Shown here: piece after piece, positions 1 through 8,080 of the stretch | Layout of the letters: every line of letters starts with the position of its first letter | Numbering within the stretch: position 1 is the stretch's first letter | Assembly (NCBI RefSeq): GCF_016756395.1 | Contig: NZ_AP018365.1 | Span: 5,397,001-5,461,000, forward strand | Source of the DNA: Streptomyces sp. SN-593 | GTDB taxonomy: Bacteria > Actinomycetota > Actinomycetes > Streptomycetales > Streptomycetaceae | Length of the DNA stretch: 64,000 nt | Direction: 5' to 3' | Position numbers and translations under genes: made by a program | The notes under the pieces: generated by a model | Told to the model about the DNA's origin: nothing | The model's input: only the letters and a program-made list of their open reading frames with translations | Database searches by the model: none

Positions 1-104
1 AGCACCACCGCGCGCACGGTCGGCACCTCGACGTGCTGCCCGCGCTGCCGGGGCGCGAGCCCGGGTGCCACCTGCCGCCCGAGTCGCGCGCCACGCGCCG
101 GTAA
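1..104 (+). CDS. possible 3' end of an upstream gene (partial)
   Basis: A reading frame open from the left edge (first full codon at base 3) stops at TAA 102-104. Its third codon positions are almost all G or C, as expected for coding DNA in this genome, and the other two forward frames lack that pattern. About 33 residues remain, rich in His, Arg and Pro. I do not recognise them, and there are too few to assign a family. It would be the gene before add. The opposite strand is also open, so this is a weak call. Confidence 0.3.
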   Translation, partial: HHRAHGRHLDVLPALPGREPGCHLPPESRATRR

Positions 105-191
105 TGCTTGCGAAGCCATGGCGCAACGATGGCAGACAGGAGGGTGTGCGTTCGATGGCCAGGCGGAAAATAGTGGGCCCGGACGCGATAT

Positions 192-203
192 CTACGCGCG
201 TAG
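192..203. promoter_or_regulatory. palindromic operator upstream of add (copy 1 of 3)
   Basis: CTACGCGCGTAG is a perfect 12-bp palindrome ending 16 bp before the add start codon. The same palindrome occurs before deoD (15749-15760), and a 10/12 version occurs before deoC (11543-11554). The first 14 bases, ATATCTACGCGCGT, are identical in the add and deoC copies. All three genes belong to nucleoside catabolism, so I infer a shared operator. The cognate regulator is not identifiable in the window. Confidence 0.7.
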
Positions 204-219
204 GGGCTATCGTTCGGGA

Positions 220-1383
220 ATGGAGAACGTCACGCCCCACCTCCCCGCGGGGGAGCAGATCCGCCGTGCCCCGAAAGTCCTGCTCCACGACCACCTCGAC
301 GGCGGGCTGCGCCCCGGCACGATCGTGGACATCGCACGGGAGACCGGATACGAAGGGCTGCCCGAGACGGACCCGGACGCGCTCGGCCGGTGGTTCCGCG
401 AGGCGGCCGACTCCGGCTCGCTGGAACGCTACCTGGAGACCTTCACGCACACCTGCGCGGTGATGCAGACCCGCGACGCGCTGGTCCGGGTCGCCGCCGA
501 GTGCGCCGAGGACCTGGCGGCCGACGGGGTGGTCTACGCGGAGGTGCGCTACGCCCCCGAACAGCACCTGGAGGGCGGGCTCTCGCTGGAGGAGGTCGTC
601 GAGGCGGTCAACGAGGGCTTCCGCGAGGGGGAGCGGCGGGCCCTGGCCGCGGGCGGCCGGATCAGGATCGGCGCCCTGCTCACCGCGATGCGGCACGCCG
701 CCCGCTCCCAGGAGATCGCCGAACTCGCCAACCGCTACCGGGACCTGGGCGTCGTCGGTTTCGACATCGCGGGCGCCGAGGCGGGCTTCCCGCCCACCCG
801 GCACCTCGACGCGTTCGACTACCTCAAGCGGGAGAACAACCACTTCACCATCCACGCGGGCGAGGCGTTCGGCCTGCCGTCGATCTGGCAGGCCCTCCAG
901 TGGTGCGGCGCCGACCGGCTCGGCCACGGGGTGCGGATCATCGACGACATCACCGTCGACGGCGACGGCGTGCACCTGGGCCGGCTCGCCTCCTACGTCC
1001 GCGACAAGCGGGTGCCGCTGGAGATGTGCCCCACCTCCAACCTCCAGACCGGCGCCGCGTCCTCCTACCGGGAGCACCCGATCGGGCTGCTGCGGCGGCT
1101 GCACTTCCGGGTCACCGTCAACACCGACAACCGGCTGATGTCCGGGACCAGCATGAGCGAGGAGTTCGCCCACCTGGTCGAGGCGTTCGGCTACACGCTC
1201 GACGACATGCAGTGGTTCACCGTCAACGCGATGAAGTCCGCGTTCATCCCTTTTGACGAACGACTCGCCATGATCAACGAGGTGATCAAGCCCGGTTACG
1301 CGGCGCTGAAGGCCGAGTGGCTCTTCGCCGCGGGTGCCGTCGTACCGTCCGTGGCCAGCGGTTCCGCCGGCGAACGGGGCTGA
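220..1383 (+). CDS. add: adenosine deaminase
   Basis: Hydrolyses adenosine and deoxyadenosine to inosine and deoxyinosine in the cytoplasm, the entry step of purine nucleoside salvage and catabolism. The product is 387 residues. Metal-binding HDHLDGGL lies near residue 25, FTIHAGEAFG near 210, and HGVRI and VNTDNRLMSGTS complete the active site; NTDN in place of NTDD is, from memory, usual in actinomycete enzymes. I chose ATG 220 because family similarity begins there and the palindromic operator sits just upstream. Starts further upstream would place the operator inside the gene. No strong ribosome binding site is visible. The product feeds deoD, the phosphomutase and deoC, encoded 10-15 kb away. 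Confidence 0.95.
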   Translation: MENVTPHLPAGEQIRRAPKVLLHDHLDGGLRPGTIVDIARETGYEGLPETDPDALGRWFREAADSGSLERYLETFTHTCAVMQTRDALVRVAAECAEDLAADGVVYAEVRYAPEQHLEGGLSLEEVVEAVNEGFREGERRALAAGGRIRIGALLTAMRHAARSQEIAELANRYRDLGVVGFDIAGAEAGFPPTRHLDAFDYLKRENNHFTIHAGEAFGLPSIWQALQWCGADRLGHGVRIIDDITVDGDGVHLGRLASYVRDKRVPLEMCPTSNLQTGAASSYREHPIGLLRRLHFRVTVNTDNRLMSGTSMSEEFAHLVEAFGYTLDDMQWFTVNAMKSAFIPFDERLAMINEVIKPGYAALKAEWLFAAGAVVPSVASGSAGERG

Positions 1384-1475
1384 CCGGGGCCGCGCCGCGG
1401 CGCGGCCGGCGGCGGGTTCCGGGCCGCGCCACGCCGGTTGCACCCGGTGCTGCCGCGTGGCTACGTTCTGTGGTC

Positions 1476-1787
1476 ATGCAGACCCTCACCAAGAAGACCC
1501 TCACGACCGCCGTCCTCGGCCTGGCCGTCACCGCCGCGGCCGCGGGCACCGCTTCCGCCGCCGGCCTGGCGCAGTCGAGCGACGCCCTCGCGCCGGTCGG
1601 CTCGGCCGCCAACCTGCTGCCCGGTGCCACCTCCACGGTGTCCGGCGCGCAGACCGCGCTCAGCAACGGGACGTCCGCGCTGCCGACCGGCGCGGCCAGC
1701 AGCCTGCTGCCCTCGGACAACCACGTCTCCGGCAACTCCCTGGGCCCGGCCACGGGCCTGCTCGGCGGTCTCCCCATCGGAGCCTGA
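1476..1787 (+). CDS. small secreted protein, LGGLP type
   Basis: 103 residues. A basic start (QTLTKKTL) is followed by a hydrophobic Ala-rich stretch and a likely signal-peptidase site after ASA near residue 27. The mature part is about 75 residues, low in complexity, rich in Ala, Ser, Leu and Gly, lacks cysteine, and ends in GLLGGLPIGA. I recognise no enzyme domain. The product at 7550-7942 has the same plan (signal peptide, then an Ala/Ser/Leu/Pro-rich exported part ending in LPLIGPLTGVLPH), so the two may be distant paralogues. Such small secreted proteins are common in Streptomyces and uncharacterised. ATG 1476 is preceded by no clear ribosome site. The 44-bp palindrome follows the gene. 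Confidence 0.7.
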   Translation: MQTLTKKTLTTAVLGLAVTAAAAGTASAAGLAQSSDALAPVGSAANLLPGATSTVSGAQTALSNGTSALPTGAASSLLPSDNHVSGNSLGPATGLLGGLPIGA

Positions 1788-1864
1788 TCCCGTCGGGGCG
1801 CCCTGACCCCACAGGGCGTCCCGGTCCGCCGGTTCCCGGGACCACCCGCCGGCGGGCGGTCGCT

Positions 1865-1908
1865 CGCGAGGTTCCCCGCACCCGTCGACGGGTGCGGGGA
1901 ACCTCGCG
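1865..1908. terminator. perfect 44-bp palindrome, bidirectional terminator
   Basis: Two 22-bp arms, beginning CGCGAGGTTCCCCGCACC, are exact reverse complements with no spacer. The element lies between the convergent ends of the secreted-protein gene (1787, plus) and the VanZ-like gene (1911, minus), so it can terminate both. No U-tract follows, as is usual in Streptomyces. Confidence 0.8.
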
Positions 1909-1910
1909 TC

Positions 1911-2411
1911 TCACGGCACGCTGGCCGGGACGGGCTCGTGGGCCGCGGGGGGAGCCGGCCGCGCCTCGCGCAGGAGGCGGCGCCGGGCGGCGGGGACGAC
2001 CAGGAGGTGGGCGGCGGCGACGCCCACCGTGTTGAGGATCAGGGCGTCCACGTCGAAGATCTGCCCGGGCACCATGGTCTGGGTGAACTCGACCAGCATC
2101 GACACCATCAGCCCGGCGAAGACCGTGCGGACGAAGGACGCGAGGCCCGACGCCTCCGCCCGTCCGCCGGCCATCGGCAGCAGGAATCCGAGCGGCGCCA
2201 GCAGCCCCAGCCCGGCACCGAGCCGCCGGGCGGCCTCCAGCGGACTCCGCGACAGGTCGTCGCGGATCGTGTCCAGCGGCCGGAGGTTGGGGGCGGCCAC
2301 CCACGCCACGTCGTGCGGCCGCAGCAGCAGCCACCCGACCCACGCGAGGTAGGCGGCGGTGAGCAGCAGCCCGGCCGCGCGCACCCTGAAGACGAAACCG
2401 TCGTACCGCAC
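1911..2411 (-). CDS. VanZ-like membrane protein
   Basis: 166 residues with about four hydrophobic segments, near residues 10-30, 62-82, 90-110 and 120-140. The VanZ-family signature GQIFDVDALILNTVG lies near residue 120 between the last two helices. VanZ itself gives low-level teicoplanin resistance; most family members have no known role, and I do not infer resistance here. GTG 2411 is used, with GAGAG a few bases upstream. The C-terminal tail is Pro/Ala-rich. It is transcribed in the same direction as the afsQ genes but separated from the lipoprotein gene by 179 bp, so it probably has its own promoter. Confidence 0.75.
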   Translation of the reverse strand: MRYDGFVFRVRAAGLLLTAAYLAWVGWLLLRPHDVAWVAAPNLRPLDTIRDDLSRSPLEAARRLGAGLGLLAPLGFLLPMAGGRAEASGLASFVRTVFAGLMVSMLVEFTQTMVPGQIFDVDALILNTVGVAAAHLLVVPAARRRLLREARPAPPAAHEPVPASVP

Positions 2412-2590
2412 GCTCTCGATGACGTCCGGGCCGCGCGCGCCGGTTCCCGTTCCGCCACCGCGACACGCCTGCCACCTGCGTGATCCCCATCACAAGCGCC
2501 GAACGGAGCCCGCCGGTCCGCTCCGCCGGTCCGTACCCGGGCGGCGCGTTCCGGGAGTTCGGGCGAGGCGCGCCCGCGTCCCCCGGAGAG

Positions 2591-3280
2591 TCAGCCGACG
2601 GGCGTGCCGGCGGAGTCCGCGGAGTCGGAGCGGGTGCGCAGGTCCGACGTGCAGGTGTACGCGCGCAGCTTGCCGTCCGGTTCGGGGCCGCCGAGGACCA
2701 CCGAGTGGTCGGGCGAGACCAGCGAGTCGGCGGTCAGCGTGCAGACGAGCTGCGCGAGCGCGAACGACGGCAGGTCCTGCGGGCGGTCGTTGAGCAGCAG
2801 GGCGTCCTCGGGGCCGCCCGGGCCGGCCGCGACGATCTGCAGGGTGCCGGGCACGGCCGTGGAGAAGCCGGCCTTCGTCTCCGCGGTGCGCGGGCTGATC
2901 TGGAGCTGGGCGAGCAGCGTCCGCACCTCGCCGATCCGGTCGATCCGGCCGTCGCGCACGTCGACGGCCCGCCGGACCGGGGTGACCTGGGTGTTGCAGA
3001 CCAGGTAGATCCTGTCGACCATCGAGTCCTGGTCCGTCGAGGAGGGGGTGCCGGGCGGCGCGCAGGCCACCCGGGACGGCGCGGGCCCGTCGTCCACCGG
3101 CACCGTGGTGCTGCGGATGCCGCATCCGGCCAGGAGGGCCGCCAGCGCCGCGCAGCAGGCCGCCAGGGCGGACGTGGAGCCGCGTGCGGCGCGTCGGGCG
3201 CGGCTCCGCCCGCCGCCGGTGCCGGGCGCCTGCGGCCCGCTGGGCCGGGCGGGGTTCGCCGGCGCGCTTCCCGGGGTCAT
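2591..3280 (-). CDS. AfsQ-associated lipoprotein
   Basis: 229 residues. A long basic N-terminus (about 36 residues, Arg/Pro-rich) precedes a hydrophobic stretch and the lipobox LLAGC with Cys near residue 53, so the protein should be anchored outside the membrane. The exported part has two to three further cysteines and no enzyme motif I recognise; it loosely resembles the GerMN-type lipoproteins that accompany actinomycete sensor kinases. Its ATG overlaps the afsQ2 stop as ATGA (3277-3280), so it is the third gene of an afsQ1-afsQ2-lipoprotein operon. By position it matches S. coelicolor SCO4905. It may modulate AfsQ2, as CseA does for CseC, but that is inference. Confidence 0.8.
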   Translation of the reverse strand: MTPGSAPANPARPSGPQAPGTGGGRSRARRAARGSTSALAACCAALAALLAGCGIRSTTVPVDDGPAPSRVACAPPGTPSSTDQDSMVDRIYLVCNTQVTPVRRAVDVRDGRIDRIGEVRTLLAQLQISPRTAETKAGFSTAVPGTLQIVAAGPGGPEDALLLNDRPQDLPSFALAQLVCTLTADSLVSPDHSVVLGGPEPDGKLRAYTCTSDLRTRSDSADSAGTPVG

Positions 3281-4869
3281 CGCGCGCCCCCCGCAGGCCC
3301 GCCGGCGCCGCCGGCGCCGCCGGTGCCCTTCCCGCCGGCCGTGCCGCCGTCGCCGGAGCCGGGGGCGGCGCCGGAACCGCTGTCCTCGCCGTCCTCGCCC
3401 TCGTCCGCGCGCGGCCGTACCGGCATCCGCAGGGTGAACACCGCGCCGCCGTCGGGGCTGTTGGCGGCGGTGATGTCACCGCCGTGGATGTGCGCGTTCT
3501 CCATGGCGATGGACAGGCCCAGGCCGCTGCCCTCGGAGCGGGCCCGGGAGGCGTCGGCCTTGTAGAAGCGGTCGAAGACGTGCGGCAGCACGTCCTCGGG
3601 GATGCCCGGGCCGCGGTCGGAGACCACGATCACGATCTCGCCGTCCGCCCCGCCCTCCCGGCGCAGGCTCACCCGCACCGGCGAGCCGCCGTGCTTGAGC
3701 GCGTTGCCGATCAGGTTCGCCATGATCACGTCGAGGCGGCGCGGGTCGATCGTCGCCAGCAGCCCGCGCGGCGCGTCCAGCTCGACCGAGTCCAGCCAGG
3801 CCCGCGCGTCCATGCACGCCATGATCATGTCGGCGACGTCGACCTCGTCCACCCTGAGCTTCGCGGTCCCGGCGTCGAACCGGGTGACCTCCATCAACGT
3901 CTCCACCAGTTCGTTCAGTCGCCGGGTCTCGCTGACCACCAGGCGGACCGCCGGGGCGATCATCGGGTCCAGCGCGTCCGCCTCGTCCTCCAGCACGTCC
4001 GTGACCGCGGTGATCGCGGTGAGCGGGGTGCGCAGCTCGTGCGACATGTCGGCCACGAAGCGGCGGCTGGCCGCCTCACGGGCGCGCAACTCCTCCACCC
4101 GGCCTTCCAGTTGCTCGGCCGCGTTGTTGAAGGTCCGCGACATCTCGGCGAGTTCGTCGGTGCCGGACACCTTCAGCCGCGTGTCCAACTGCCCTTCGCC
4201 GAGCCGCTTCGCGGCCTCGCCGAGCCTGCGCACCGGGCGCAGCACCGCGGAGCCGGCCGCCTGGGCCAGCAGCGCCGCGCCGATCAGGGCCAGCAGCGTG
4301 GCGATGCCCAGCGACCAGGCCAGCGAGTTGAGGTCCTTGCGCTCGGCGTCCAGCGACTTGAGCATGTAGCCGGTCGGGCCGTCGTCGTTGATCCGCGCGC
4401 CCGCCACCAGGTACGGGTGGCCCTCCAGGGATATCCGCTCCCAGTGCAGGTGGTAGCGGTCGTCGTCCTTCGTGTGCCGGGTGTTCACCGCCCGCACCAG
4501 GGAGGCCGGCACGTCGTCCATGGAGAACGTGCTGTTCTCCGACCGCTGCGCGCACGTCCCGTCGTCCGTGGCGTCGATCAGGATGACCTGGTACGTGTCC
4601 GGTCCGCCGATGCGGTCCGCCGCCGTGCCCAGCGACTGGCAGGTCGGCTGCACCGGCAGCGAGGCGGCGTTGCGCTGCAACGAGTCGCGGAAGTCGTCGA
4701 GCGCGCTGTTCTGCGCCCGCGTCAGCACCGCGTCGCGGTTGAGCCAGTACGCGATCCCCGACACCGACACCGCGGCGGTGAGCGCGACGAGTGCGAACAC
4801 CCCGATCAGCCGCAGCCGCAGGCTGGTCCAGCGCAGCAGCCAGAAGTGGCCGCCCTCGGCACGCCTCAC
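3277..4869 (-). CDS. afsQ2: sensor histidine kinase AfsQ2
   Basis: 530 residues. Transmembrane helix 1 is near residues 20-43, an extracellular sensor region runs to about 185, and helix 2 near 190-212 is followed by HAMP. The HisKA box FVADMSHELRTPLTAI has the phosphorylated His near 276. The ATPase domain shows the N box (NLIGNALKHGG), G1 (DRGPGIPEDV) and G2 (GSGLGLSI). The GTG start 4869 overlaps the afsQ1 stop (GTGA), giving translational coupling and a length close to the known AfsQ2. It phosphorylates AfsQ1. In S. coelicolor the system influences antibiotic production and nitrogen-related genes on minimal medium. Confidence 0.92.
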   Translation of the reverse strand: MRRAEGGHFWLLRWTSLRLRLIGVFALVALTAAVSVSGIAYWLNRDAVLTRAQNSALDDFRDSLQRNAASLPVQPTCQSLGTAADRIGGPDTYQVILIDATDDGTCAQRSENSTFSMDDVPASLVRAVNTRHTKDDDRYHLHWERISLEGHPYLVAGARINDDGPTGYMLKSLDAERKDLNSLAWSLGIATLLALIGAALLAQAAGSAVLRPVRRLGEAAKRLGEGQLDTRLKVSGTDELAEMSRTFNNAAEQLEGRVEELRAREAASRRFVADMSHELRTPLTAITAVTDVLEDEADALDPMIAPAVRLVVSETRRLNELVETLMEVTRFDAGTAKLRVDEVDVADMIMACMDARAWLDSVELDAPRGLLATIDPRRLDVIMANLIGNALKHGGSPVRVSLRREGGADGEIVIVVSDRGPGIPEDVLPHVFDRFYKADASRARSEGSGLGLSIAMENAHIHGGDITAANSPDGGAVFTLRMPVRPRADEGEDGEDSGSGAAPGSGDGGTAGGKGTGGAGGAGGPAGGAR

Positions 4870-5552
4870 TGAGGCGTGTCCAGGCGGTAGCCGACGCCGC
4901 GGACGGTACGGATCAGGGTGGGTGACGACGGCACGTCCTCGATCTTCGCGCGTAGCCGCTGCACGCAGGCGTCCACCAGCCGCGAGTCGCCCAGGTAGTC
5001 GTGCTCCCACACCAGCCGGAGCAACTGCTGCCGGGACAGCGCCTGGCCGGGCCGCCGGCTCAGCTCCAGCAGCAGCCGCAGCTCGGTCGGCGTGAGCTGG
5101 AGGTCCTGGCCGTCCTTCGTGACGGTCATCGCGCTGCGGTCGATCACGATCGAGCCGAAGGCCGCGGAGTCGGTGCTGTCGCGCTCGCCGCGCCGCAGTA
5201 CCGCGCGGATGCGCGCGTCCAGCACGCGCGGCTGCACCGGCTTGATCACGTAGTCGTCGGCGCCGGACTCCAGACCCACCACCACGTCGATGTCGTCGCT
5301 GCGGGCGGTCAGCAGGATGATCGGAAGCTGGTCGGTGCGCCGGATGCGGCGGCACACCTCGAAGCCGTCGATCCCCGGGAGCATCACGTCCAGCACGATC
5401 AGGTCGGGGCGCTGCTCCTTGAGCAGCCGCAGCCCGTCCTCGCCCGTCGCGGCGGCCACCACGCGGTGACCCTGCCGGGACAGGCCGAGCTCGAGACCCG
5501 TACGGATGGCGTCGTCATCCTCGATCAGCAACAGGAAAGGCACGGGCGCCAT
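4866..5552 (-). CDS. afsQ1: response regulator AfsQ1
   Basis: 228 residues, OmpR/PhoB class. The receiver domain (1-120) has the acidic pocket EDDD at 11-14, phospho-acceptor Asp55 in LDVMLPG, Thr82 and Lys104. The winged-helix output domain (about 130-225) contains LTPTELRLLLEL and ends RTVRGVGYRLD. It is the first gene of the afsQ1-afsQ2-lipoprotein operon, divergent from sigQ, and the shared 281-bp gap holds an exact match to the AfsQ1 recognition sequence (5701-5716). ATG 5552 gives a start just before the first beta strand. Confidence 0.93.
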   Translation of the reverse strand: MAPVPFLLLIEDDDAIRTGLELGLSRQGHRVVAAATGEDGLRLLKEQRPDLIVLDVMLPGIDGFEVCRRIRRTDQLPIILLTARSDDIDVVVGLESGADDYVIKPVQPRVLDARIRAVLRRGERDSTDSAAFGSIVIDRSAMTVTKDGQDLQLTPTELRLLLELSRRPGQALSRQQLLRLVWEHDYLGDSRLVDACVQRLRAKIEDVPSSPTLIRTVRGVGYRLDTPQ

Positions 5553-5700
5553 TGTTGCCTACCCGGCCAGGTCGGCGGGAAGGGGTCTCGCCGTCTTTCC
5601 TCCCCGGCCGGCCCCGCCGTCGGACCCCGGTGACGGGGAGAAGGCGCACGGGTGGCCGCACCGGACGGCGTCGGCGGGCCCTCGCACCCCGAAAGGCACT

Positions 5701-5716
5701 GTGACGGCTCTGTGAC
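5701..5716 (+). promoter_or_regulatory. AfsQ1 binding site
   Basis: GTGAC, six bases (GGCTCT), GTGAC. This matches exactly the published AfsQ1 motif of S. coelicolor, GTnAC-n6-GTnAC (recalled, not looked up). It lies between the divergent afsQ1 and sigQ genes, 117 bp upstream of the sigQ start. In S. coelicolor sigQ is a direct AfsQ1 target, so position and sequence agree. Confidence 0.85.
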
Positions 5717-5833
5717 ACTCGCCGGACAGCCCGATGAAACTGGCCCGGCAGTCTTGTGCCCATCGAAGAACGCGACACCGCAAAGGCTTCGACGCCGAAG
5801 ACCACGCGGCAGGTTCCACTTGACGGGGGCGCG

Positions 5834-6625
5834 ATGATGAACGCACTGCACAGCACCACCACCACCGCAGTTCACGCCGCGCACGCACGCCCCGGGTTCC
5901 GGCCCACGGAGATGTCCGGTGCCGCGAGCGGACGGGGGTACGGTCGCGGCACCGGACGTGCGGCCGGCCACCAGCCGACCCGCCCGCGCCCCGCGCACAT
6001 CGCCCCGGTCGACCCGGCGGCGACCGCTGGGACCGCCGGGACCGCCGCGGAGCGGGTGCCCGAGCAGGCCGCCAAGGAGCGCTCCCCGGAGCACTCCGCC
6101 GAGGCGGAGGCCGCGTTCACCGCGTACGTCCAGGAGCGCAGGGCCTCGCTCTACGCCACCGCCTACCACCTCACCGGCGACCGCTTCGCGGCCGAGGACC
6201 TGCTCCAGAGCGCGCTGTTCTCCACCTACCGCGCCTGGGACCGGATCAGCGACAAGGCGGCCGTCGGCGGGTACCTGCGGCGGACCATGACCAACCTGCA
6301 CATCAGCGCGTGGCGGCGGCGCAAGCTCAACGAGTACCCGACGGAGGAGCTGCCCGAGACGGTCGGCGACACCGACGAGATGGGCGGCACCGAACTGCGG
6401 GCGGTGCTGTGGCAGGCGCTGGCCCGCCTGCCCGAGCAGCAGCGCACGATGCTCGTGCTGCGCTACTACGAGGGCCGGACCGACCCGGAGATCGCCGACA
6501 TACTCAACATCAGCGTCGGCACCGTGAAGAGCAGCATCTGGCGCTCGCTGCGCCGGATGCGCGAGGACGAGGCGCTGAGCTTCGGGCGCGACGAGGAAGA
6601 CGCCTTCGGCGAGCTCGTCGCGTAG
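5834..6625 (+). CDS. sigQ: RNA polymerase ECF sigma factor SigQ (SigE family)
   Basis: 263 residues from ATG 5834 (ATG 5837 is equally possible; GGGGGC lies just upstream). Residues 1-95 are low in complexity, rich in Ala, His, Pro and Thr. Region 2 is near 100-165 (FTAYVQERRASLYATAYHLT to WDRISDKAAVGGYLRR), and region 4 near 195-245 carries the helix-turn-helix DPEIADILNISVGTVKSSI. Transcribed divergently from afsQ1 with an AfsQ1 box in between. In S. coelicolor SigQ works against the AfsQ effect on antibiotic synthesis. The long N-terminus before region 2 could be partly untranslated if a later start is used. Confidence 0.9.
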   Translation: MMNALHSTTTTAVHAAHARPGFRPTEMSGAASGRGYGRGTGRAAGHQPTRPRPAHIAPVDPAATAGTAGTAAERVPEQAAKERSPEHSAEAEAAFTAYVQERRASLYATAYHLTGDRFAAEDLLQSALFSTYRAWDRISDKAAVGGYLRRTMTNLHISAWRRRKLNEYPTEELPETVGDTDEMGGTELRAVLWQALARLPEQQRTMLVLRYYEGRTDPEIADILNISVGTVKSSIWRSLRRMREDEALSFGRDEEDAFGELVA

Positions 6626-6628
6626 GAC

Positions 6629-6689
6629 GGGGGACACGGGGGGAATCGGGGGAGACCGGGGGGACACGGGGGAAACCGGGGGAGCGGGG
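6629..6689 (+). repeat. G-run tract after sigQ
   Basis: Seven runs of four to six G, spaced by 3-5 bases, begin right after the sigQ stop codon. The segment consists of about two copies of a 30-bp unit (GGGGGACACGGGGGGAATCG and following). Four or more closely spaced G-runs on the RNA-like strand could form a G-quadruplex in the sigQ 3' untranslated region. Confidence 0.75.
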
Positions 6690-6772
6690 CCGGGCGGCGC
6701 GGAGGGGTGCCGTCCGGCCCTCGCGCGTGCGGCGGCGGTGGTGCGGGGCCGGGGTGCCGTGCGCTCAGCCGG

Positions 6773-7435
6773 TCACCGGCCGCCGGCCGGGGAGACGGCC
6801 GGGACGCCGGCGGGACCCGCGGCGGGAGCCGGCTCGGCGGCGCCGAGGGCGGCGAGCCGGGAGAGCGCCTCGCGCTGGTCGCACGGCGCGCAGCCGAAGC
6901 CGACCTGCCGGGTCACGATCGCGCGCTCCGCGCGGAAGAGCGCCCAGCCGCGCCGCAGCAGGAACCGTACGGACTTGCGGCCCTCGCGCAGGTCGCGCAC
7001 GAAGCGGCGGCGCGCGGTCGTCGCGGGGCTGCCGCGCAGGCAGATCGCGTCGGCGAGCAGCCCGAGGTCACGGCAGCGCGCGACGATCTCGGCGGCGAAG
7101 ATGCCCTCGGCGACGAAGTGGGGCGCCCCGGCGAGGTCGAGCCGGCTCCACCCGCTGATCGCGCTGGCCGAGATGTCGTAGCGCGGGGTCCGCGCGCTGC
7201 CGTGCGCGCACAGCGCGGCGATCGCGGCGACCGCGGCGTCCGCGTGCCAGGAGGCGGGGGCGTCCCAGTCGACCGCGTCGCCCCCGGGCAGCAGCGGGAG
7301 CGTCGGGTCGCCGTCCTCCTTGTAGAAGTCGTCGAGCGCGAGCACCGGCAGCCCGGTGCGGGCGGCGAGCGAGGACTTGCCCGAGCCGGACGGCCCGGCG
7401 AGCAGGATCACACGGGAGCGGGAAGGTGGACTCAC
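6773..7435 (-). CDS. uridine-kinase-like P-loop kinase
   Basis: 220 residues from GTG 7435. The P-loop GPSGSGKSSLA is near residue 11, followed by LALDDFYKEDGDPTLP, typical of uridine kinase/phosphoribulokinase proteins, and FVAEGIF near 110. The C-terminus has a basic RRGWALFRAERAI segment and ends in an Ala/Pro-rich tail. It probably phosphorylates a nucleoside or a related small molecule in the cytoplasm, which would fit the nucleoside genes nearby, but the substrate cannot be read from the sequence. It is divergent from the secreted-protein gene at 7550. Starts upstream of GTG 7435 would add an unrelated 186-residue extension. Confidence 0.75.
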   Translation of the reverse strand: MSPPSRSRVILLAGPSGSGKSSLAARTGLPVLALDDFYKEDGDPTLPLLPGGDAVDWDAPASWHADAAVAAIAALCAHGSARTPRYDISASAISGWSRLDLAGAPHFVAEGIFAAEIVARCRDLGLLADAICLRGSPATTARRRFVRDLREGRKSVRFLLRRGWALFRAERAIVTRQVGFGCAPCDQREALSRLAALGAAEPAPAAGPAGVPAVSPAGGR

Positions 7436-7549
7436 GGACGACCATTCTCCCGTAACACCGTCCGGGGGACGCCCCGCGGTATGACAACTACCGTCCGCGG
7501 TCATTGCGTTACGCTGCGACGCACACGTTCTGTCGACAGGAGCCGTTCC

Positions 7550-7942
7550 ATGCCCTCGCTGCGCACCGCCCTCGCCCTCACGCTGACCGCCGCCGCGGCC
7601 GCGGTCGCCCTCCCCGCGGCCGCCGCCGTCGCCGCGGACGCCCCGGCCGGGCTGCCCGACATCCAGGGCGCGACCGACGCGCTGCCCACCTCGGGGATCA
7701 CCTCGATGCTGCCCACCCAGTCCGTGACCGGTGCCCTCGGCGCCGGCATCGCCCCGGTCCGCGACCTGAAGCTCGACCCGCTCAACAACACCACGGTCGA
7801 CCCGCTCACCAACGGGGTCGGCTCCCAGATCGCCGACTTCCGCCCCATCTCCACCACGGACGCCACCGCCCCCCTCACCGACGGCGGCTCCCTGGGCACC
7901 CTCCCCCTGATCGGCCCCCTGACGGGCGTGCTCCCGCACTGA
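7550..7942 (+). CDS. small secreted protein, LGTLP/LTGVLP type
   Basis: 130 residues. The signal peptide runs through residues 1-31 (MPSLRTALALTLTAAAA, cleavage near AVA-ADA). The mature part has no cysteine and is rich in Pro, Leu, Thr and Asp, with repeated short motifs such as LPDI, LPTS, LPTQ, LDPLNN and VDPLTN, ending LIGPLTGVLPH. A good ribosome site (AGGAG, 7538-7542) precedes ATG 7550. No known domain was recognised. It shares its overall plan with the 1476-1787 product. Expected to be exported and perhaps surface associated. Confidence 0.75.
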   Translation: MPSLRTALALTLTAAAAAVALPAAAAVAADAPAGLPDIQGATDALPTSGITSMLPTQSVTGALGAGIAPVRDLKLDPLNNTTVDPLTNGVGSQIADFRPISTTDATAPLTDGGSLGTLPLIGPLTGVLPH

Positions 7943-8080
7943 CGTACGGGAGCGCCCGCGGCGGGCGGCGATCACCGCGACCAGCGCGTCCACCGCGTCC
8001 GGCCGCTCCTCGACGGGGAGGGCGGCCCTCGCCGCGCGGCACCGGCCACCCCAAGACGACCGACCAGCGCGACGGCGGGG

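Noticed and set aside
155..463. AGGAGGG at 138-144 followed by ATG 155 opening a frame that overlaps add
   Set aside because: The frame runs through add in a shadow frame with poor codon bias and encodes Arg/Pro/Ser-rich sequence. The add frame carries clear catalytic motifs.
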